Positions 59,595 through 64,000 of a stretch of 64,000 bases of DNA are shown one piece after another. Source of the DNA: Fibrella aquatilis (GTDB lineage: Bacteria > Bacteroidota > Bacteroidia > Cytophagales > Spirosomataceae); NCBI RefSeq assembly GCF_017353255.1, contig NZ_JAFMYU010000030.1:1-64000 (forward strand). Reading direction: 5' to 3'. Both the position numbers and the translations under genes were made by a program. Positions within the stretch are counted from its first letter, which is position 1. Each line of letters begins with the position of its first letter. Below the pieces are notes generated by a model. It saw nothing but the letters and a program-made list of their open reading frames with translations. It was not told where the DNA came from and did not search any database.

Positions 59595-62500
59595 TTAAAA
59601 TCCTACGTTGATACCTACGTTGAAGGCGCGGGGCAGGGGAATGTTGCCGAAGTCGATGCCATAACCGCCTGAACCACCCGTGGCGCTGTTGCTGCCGTTT
59701 ACGCCGGGATCACCCCCAGTATAGTTGGTCAGCAGGAGCAGGTCGGTACCAGTAACAAATACGGCTGCTGTTTTAAACGTACGTCCATTACCCAGCATAG
59801 AAGCGGGCAGGCTGTAGCGCAGAGTCGCTTCTTTCACCCGCATCCAGTTTACGTTGCGTTCGATGAACGTTTCGTCAGATAGGGTTGCCGTTGACACCGA
59901 CGAGCCGTAGAAGGCACTGTTGTAATAGGGTACCACCTGAATGGTATTGGGCGTGGGGTTATCCGTGTTTTCCAGACCATCTTTCAGCACACCCCGCACC
60001 ACACGTGGCGTTTCGCGGTCCAGCGTTTTCAGGCTCAGGCCCGTGCGATAGAGGTAGTTTTCGGTAGCATTGTACACATCACCGCCCTTACGAATGTCAA
60101 GCAACAGGCTCAGCGATAAGTTTTTGTACCGTATCGAGTTCAGGAAACCGACGGTAAATGCCGGGTTACGGTCGCCCACCACGCGCCAAACAGTCTCTGT
60201 AATGGGCAGACCCGTTTGTGGGCTAATCAGGATGTCGCCACGGGTATTTCGCAGGTAGGTGTTCCCCGTCAGCGTAGTCAGCGGGCCACCAGGACGAGCA
60301 CCATTGCGCACGTTGTTGAAAATCCAGGTGTCGGAGTTGTAATACTCGGTCAGGTCGTTGGGCAGTGTAGAAAGCTGGCTATTGGTTTTAGTGAAATTGA
60401 CCGTGCTGAACCATGAGAAGTTGGGGCGCCGAATGGGTTCACCAGTCAACGAAATCTCTACCCCTTCATTAAATAAGCTGCCGCCGTTGATGGTCTTCAG
60501 AATAAAGCCCGTGCCGTAGCTGATGCGCAGGTTCTGGATGATCTGGTCGCGGCTGGTAGTGCGGTAGTAAGCCGCGTCGACACCCAGTCGGCCATTGAAA
60601 AACTTCGTCTCGAAGCCCGTTTCAAACGAGTTGACTTTTTCGGGTTTCAGGTACGGGTTTGGCGCTGTGAAGCCGTAGCTGAACCCCCCGCCTGTAGTGG
60701 TCTGGCTTTCGTAGGCCTGTGTGGTGGCATAGGGAGGGGCTTCTTTACCCACCTGCGCCAGCGAAACGCGGAACTTACCATAGCTCAGCGCGTTGCGGAA
60801 ACCACCCTGCGGTACTAACTCCGTGAAGACAAAACTGAGCGATGCCGACGGGTAGAAGAACGAACGATAAGCTGCCGGAAACGTGCTCGATAAGTCATTG
60901 CGGCCTGTTACGGTCAGAAACAGCAAGTCTTTGAAGCCAATGGTGGCATCGCCGAACGTACCCACTAACCGGCGCTGCGATAGCGTGGAGAGCGATTTCT
61001 GCGTGAGTGGGTCGGTGTTGTTAATGGACGTAAACTCTGGGTTGAGGAATTTTTCGCCCCGCGTGGCCAACACATTTCCTTCGTTGTCATAAATAGCCTG
61101 CCCCACGCGCAACGACGTGCTAAACTGACCAAACTGCTTTTTGGCGGTTAGGAAATACTGCCCCGTAAACACGCGCCCATTGTCAGTGGCCTGGTCCAGC
61201 GACCCGCCAATAACGCCACCAGCCCGGTTCGACTGGGGGTGGTATTTGATGAGGTAGTTAGCCGAATATACATCTAGACCCACGCGGCCCGTGAACGTGA
61301 GCCAGTCAGTAAAGTTGTAATTGATGCCCACGTTGGTGATTACGCGGTTGATACGGTCACGCAACTGGTTTTTGTTAACGTCGAAATAGGGGTTTTCAAT
61401 CTCCGACGATGCCGTGGTTGCCAACCGGCGCAGGCCCGTTATAGGGTCAATATATGTCCGAATGTCATTGTCGGCAGGCCACGACAACAGCCCCAGCAAA
61501 AAGCTATTGACACCTTTCGACACCTTCACGTTGTCGGTGTTGATGTACTGAATCGTCGACTCGATAGAAAATTTGTCAGTAATCTTGGCAGTCCCCCCTA
61601 AGGTAAGGTTCAGGCGTTTGAGGCTGGTGGTCGGTATAACCCCCTGACTACTCAGATAGCCCGCCGAGAACCGGTAGGTATAACGGTCGCTGCCGCCGTC
61701 GAACGCCAGATTATGCCGCTGCCCAAGGCCCGTGCGCAGAAAGCCTTCTGCGTTGTTGTAGAGCGTATCATTTTCGGGATAACGCGGGCCAAAAGCATTG
61801 AAGCTACCATTTTGGGTTACGCCATTATTACCCTGCCCGTACACGCGCTGTGTCTGGGGCAGTGGACCTGGTACCTGAAACGTAAAGGCAGTATTGTAGG
61901 TAATGCGCCCCTGCCCGGCCTTGCCTTTTTTGGTGGTGATTATGATGGCACCGTTGGCTGCGTCGACGCCATAGAGCGCGGCGGCTTCGGGGCCTTTCAG
62001 CACTGTAATCGTCTCAATATCATTGGGGTTAATATCCTGCGCCCGGTTCGAGAAATCCACGGTCCGGTTCTCAAACGAGGTACCTGAGTTCTTCGAGGCT
62101 ACAAAGCTGTTGCTGGCGGCGGTGTTATTGCTGATGGGCATACCGTCAATCACGTACAGCGGCTGGTTGTTGCTGCTGATGGAGTTCACGCCCCGGATCA
62201 GCACCGACGACGATGAGCCGGGCATACCGCTGGAGGTGGCCACCTGCAAACCCGCTACCCGGCCTTGCAGCGCGTTGATGTAATTGTCGCGTTGCGAAGC
62301 GGCGAGGTCTTCGCCCTTTACCTGCGCTACGGCATAACCCAACTGCCGACTTTCGCGTTTGATACCCAGGGCTGTCACCACCACTTCGTTCAGGTTGCCC
62401 TCATCGGGTACCATAACCACGTTGATCACGTCGGCGTTGCCCACGAGTTTGTCCTGCAATTTGCTGCCAATGAAACTGAACCGGAGTGTCTGCCCGGCAT

Positions 62501-62705
62501 TGGCCTGAATCCGGTAGTTGCCCTCGGCGTCGGCGGTAGTGCCGCGCGAACTACCCAACACCACCACGCTGGCACCGGGCACGGGGGCGTTGTTGTCGGC
62601 TGATGTTATTCTGCCCCTGATCTCACGGTTTTGTGCCAGCACCGCTCCCAATGAGCCGCTGAACAACACCAAGACCAAGAGACAACGACGTAGCAATTGC
62701 TCCAT
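59595..62705 (-). CDS. SusC/RagA-like TonB-dependent transporter
   Basis: A 1036-residue outer-membrane transporter with a signal peptide ending AVLAQ. A carboxypeptidase-like beta domain (IRGRITSADNNAPVPGASVVV) precedes the plug domain (LNEVVVTALGIKRESRQLGYA, VLIRGVNSISSNNQPLYVIDG) and a long barrel. The C-terminal strand ends with an aromatic residue (NVGINVGF). It pairs with SusD to import a nutrient with TonB energy. A short palindrome lies in its leader. Confidence 0.96.
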   Translation of the reverse strand: MEQLLRRCLLVLVLFSGSLGAVLAQNREIRGRITSADNNAPVPGASVVVLGSSRGTTADAEGNYRIQANAGQTLRFSFIGSKLQDKLVGNADVINVVMVPDEGNLNEVVVTALGIKRESRQLGYAVAQVKGEDLAASQRDNYINALQGRVAGLQVATSSGMPGSSSSVLIRGVNSISSNNQPLYVIDGMPISNNTAASNSFVASKNSGTSFENRTVDFSNRAQDINPNDIETITVLKGPEAAALYGVDAANGAIIITTKKGKAGQGRITYNTAFTFQVPGPLPQTQRVYGQGNNGVTQNGSFNAFGPRYPENDTLYNNAEGFLRTGLGQRHNLAFDGGSDRYTYRFSAGYLSSQGVIPTTSLKRLNLTLGGTAKITDKFSIESTIQYINTDNVKVSKGVNSFLLGLLSWPADNDIRTYIDPITGLRRLATTASSEIENPYFDVNKNQLRDRINRVITNVGINYNFTDWLTFTGRVGLDVYSANYLIKYHPQSNRAGGVIGGSLDQATDNGRVFTGQYFLTAKKQFGQFSTSLRVGQAIYDNEGNVLATRGEKFLNPEFTSINNTDPLTQKSLSTLSQRRLVGTFGDATIGFKDLLFLTVTGRNDLSSTFPAAYRSFFYPSASLSFVFTELVPQGGFRNALSYGKFRVSLAQVGKEAPPYATTQAYESQTTTGGGFSYGFTAPNPYLKPEKVNSFETGFETKFFNGRLGVDAAYYRTTSRDQIIQNLRISYGTGFILKTINGGSLFNEGVEISLTGEPIRRPNFSWFSTVNFTKTNSQLSTLPNDLTEYYNSDTWIFNNVRNGARPGGPLTTLTGNTYLRNTRGDILISPQTGLPITETVWRVVGDRNPAFTVGFLNSIRYKNLSLSLLLDIRKGGDVYNATENYLYRTGLSLKTLDRETPRVVRGVLKDGLENTDNPTPNTIQVVPYYNSAFYGSSVSTATLSDETFIERNVNWMRVKEATLRYSLPASMLGNGRTFKTAAVFVTGTDLLLLTNYTGGDPGVNGSNSATGGSGGYGIDFGNIPLPRAFNVGINVGF

Positions 62706-62745
62706 AATTGATGAAGATTAGTTGATAAGTTGATTTCGCTTGAAA

Positions 62746-62757
62746 GGCAAATTTGCC
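62746..62757. promoter_or_regulatory. 12-bp palindrome in the SusC leader
   Basis: GGCAAATTTGCC is a perfect palindrome 40 bp upstream of the SusC start. It may be a regulator site, but it is short and could be chance. Confidence 0.3.
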
Positions 62758-62885
62758 TAGAAGCCCCGCTGATTGAAAGCATTTGGGCTAGAATATTAAA
62801 TTTTTCTTATGAATCGTTGTAAATAGTCAAGTATAAATACAGTATTATATTCCAATTTTAGGTATAAACAACCAGTTCAGTTGTA

Positions 62886-63578
62886 TCAGCGAAGCAACGT
62901 TTTATAAGTTTTGGCAATACGCATCGGCGACACGCGGCAACTAAATAGTATTACCGCCAGCAGGTTGGCCAACTGCACACGTAGCCAGCCGTTTTGCTGG
63001 TATTTCCGCGCCGACACGATCACGTTTTTCGGAATAATGGCAAACGGAACCGCCGCTGCCTCAATCCGCCGAATCATGTCGAAGTCTTCCATAATCACAT
63101 ACCCTTCATCGAAGCCACCCAACTGCTCGAACAGGGGGCGGGTAATGAACAGGGTCTGGTCGCCACCCCGGCTGGCCGCGCCCCCAAACCGGGTGGCGTA
63201 GCTGTTGAGCCGCAGTAGCCACGGCAGATCGGCATCGAACCGAAACCGGTACCGACCCGCGGCATAGCCACTGTTTAGCGCGTTGTGGATGTCGCCCACA
63301 AAATCGGGGTGCAAGCGCACGTCGGCATGGACGAAATACAGCACATCGCCAGTGGCGTGGCGGGCGCCCAGGTTCATTTGCGCTGCCCTACCCAACCGGG
63401 GTGAGCTGAGCACCGTGGCCCCGGCCTGCTGCGCTACGGCCACCGTCTGGTCGGTGCTGCCACCATCGACCACGAGAACCTGCGCCACCGCCTTACCCCC
63501 ATACAGGCGAACGTCGGCAATGACGTTGGCAATAGTGGCGGCTTCGTTTCGGGTGGGGATGATAATGCTTAAGAGCAT
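62886..63578 (-). CDS. Family 2 glycosyltransferase (TIGR04283-like)
   Basis: A 230-residue GT2-type glycosyltransferase without a large membrane domain. The motifs are IIIPTRNEAATIANVI, VVDGGSTDQTVAVA, and later VHADVRLHPDFV and MEDFDMIRRI. This matches TIGR04283-type transferases; its sugar and acceptor are unknown. The start at 63578 begins the GT domain; the frame is open to 63656 but that part overlaps a repeat. Confidence 0.88.
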   Translation of the reverse strand: MLLSIIIPTRNEAATIANVIADVRLYGGKAVAQVLVVDGGSTDQTVAVAQQAGATVLSSPRLGRAAQMNLGARHATGDVLYFVHADVRLHPDFVGDIHNALNSGYAAGRYRFRFDADLPWLLRLNSYATRFGGAASRGGDQTLFITRPLFEQLGGFDEGYVIMEDFDMIRRIEAAAVPFAIIPKNVIVSARKYQQNGWLRVQLANLLAVILFSCRVSPMRIAKTYKTLLR

Positions 63579-63594
63579 GGGCGCTAAAGGTAAT

Positions 63595-63755
63595 TGTGGT
63601 TTGTAGTTTGTGGTTGCTTCGCTAGCTAGGCCCCTCGACTGCGCTCGGGGTGACAATGACCTTGAATCAACATAGGGAACCTGTTATAATAGCCTGTCAC
63701 CCCGAGCGCAGTCGAGGGGCCTAGCTAGCGAAGCAACCACAAACTACAAACCACA
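63595..63755. repeat. 60-bp perfect inverted repeat (GTTGCTTCGC family)
   Basis: The arms 63595-63654 and 63696-63755 are perfectly complementary over 60 bases with a 41-base loop. They carry the words TGTGGTTTGTAG, GTTGCTTCGCTAGCTAGG and CCCTCGACTGCGCTCGGGG. It lies between the glycosyltransferase start and the next gene's end. Such GAGCGCAGTCGAG units are found in many genomes as mobile or structural repeats. Confidence 0.92.
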
Positions 63756-63835
63756 GTAAGCTGGAAAGTGCAAAAAGGGCAGGAGAACGAATCCCCTACC
63801 CTCTCTATTCTTACCTCTTGGCTCCAAGCTCTTTG

Positions 63836-64000
63836 CTATTTCGCCAGGAATGCTCCGGCAATGGCCAGTGTTTGGTCTTTGCTCAGGATTTCGTCGAAGG
63901 CTTCGGTTACTTCGGCGCGTGACTTACCCGTAAGGCCAATTACTTCAATACCCAATTGGTGGGTGATGTTTTCGCCGTCATAGATAGCCTGTGGCAAGCC
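63836..64000 (-). CDS. Partial gene, C-terminal 54 residues
   Basis: Only the last 54 residues (stop at 63836-63838) are visible: it reads GLPQAIYDGENITHQLG and then IEVIGLTGKSRAEVTEAFDEI. The rest lies beyond the window edge. The family is not recognised. The helical, acidic end would suit an enzyme C-terminus. Confidence 0.55.
   Translation of the reverse strand, partial: GLPQAIYDGENITHQLGIEVIGLTGKSRAEVTEAFDEILSKDQTLAIAGAFLAK

Noticed and set aside
63768-63983. Plus-strand frame of 71 codons at the window end
   Set aside because: It is opposite the partial minus-strand gene, whose frame stays open to the edge and has a more natural composition.

Overview
The window looks like chromosomal DNA of a member of the Bacteroidota, most likely a Cytophagales bacterium of the Spirosoma/Fibrella type. 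The signs are a SusC/SusD pair, a LytS/LytTR two-component pair, DUF1800/DUF1501, DUF4397 and DUF2147 proteins, TANNTTTG-like -7 promoter elements, almost no Shine-Dalgarno sites, a fairly high GC content and a CrtA-like carotenoid enzyme. The genus is an inference; no rRNA or tRNA gene was seen.

Layout. 0-5 kb: regulators (a sigma-54 activator, a single REC protein, a LytTR regulator with its kinase). A 504-bp gap in this part holds a 20-bp perfect palindrome, a -24/-12-like site and a 53-codon membrane-protein gene. 5-14 kb: metabolic and envelope genes (histidine phosphatase, hotdog thioesterase, internally duplicated outer-membrane barrel, diheme cytochrome c, exported TPR-Ppx/GppA-like protein, M28 peptidase, DUF1593 hydrolase). 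14-18 kb: an SDR-Crp-DoxX-DUF2147 operon and a DarT/DarG toxin-antitoxin pair. 18-26 kb: a TetR-controlled RND efflux operon that is interrupted, on the opposite strand, by a MazF-type toxin-antitoxin module. 27-31.5 kb: a GH95-like glycosidase, CrtA, a XisH/XisI pair, and an antitoxin followed by a broken PIN toxin. 31-38 kb: a papain/kelch lipoprotein, two tandem members of an unrecognised membrane-protein family, and a PpiD-like chaperone. 38-46 kb: a cNMP-domain histidine kinase with a REC-thioredoxin reductase-like partner, DUF1800/DUF1501, and the third member of the unrecognised family. 46-55 kb: M13 peptidase, Rpn nuclease, transglutaminase, epimerase, a microbial rhodopsin and a LemA/TPM cluster. 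55-64 kb: BamA-like barrel, alcohol dehydrogenase, DUF4397 lipoprotein, SusD/SusC, a TIGR04283-like glycosyltransferase, and a gene cut by the window edge.

How parts fit together. Three themes stand out. (1) A light and pigment theme: the rhodopsin has a DTK motif (lysine at the proton-donor position) and a glycine at the antenna-fenestration position, and the same window carries a carotenoid oxygenase. (2) Toxin-antitoxin and nuclease genes are dense between 16.7 and 31.5 kb: DarTG, a MazF-type pair inside the efflux operon, XisHI and a decayed PIN pair, with an Rpn gene further on. (3) Many gene ends carry long, often perfect inverted repeats. Several share the core GTTGCTTCGC and words such as AAGGTTTAA, and others share AAACCTATAAGG; they behave like families of mobile or terminator-like hairpins.
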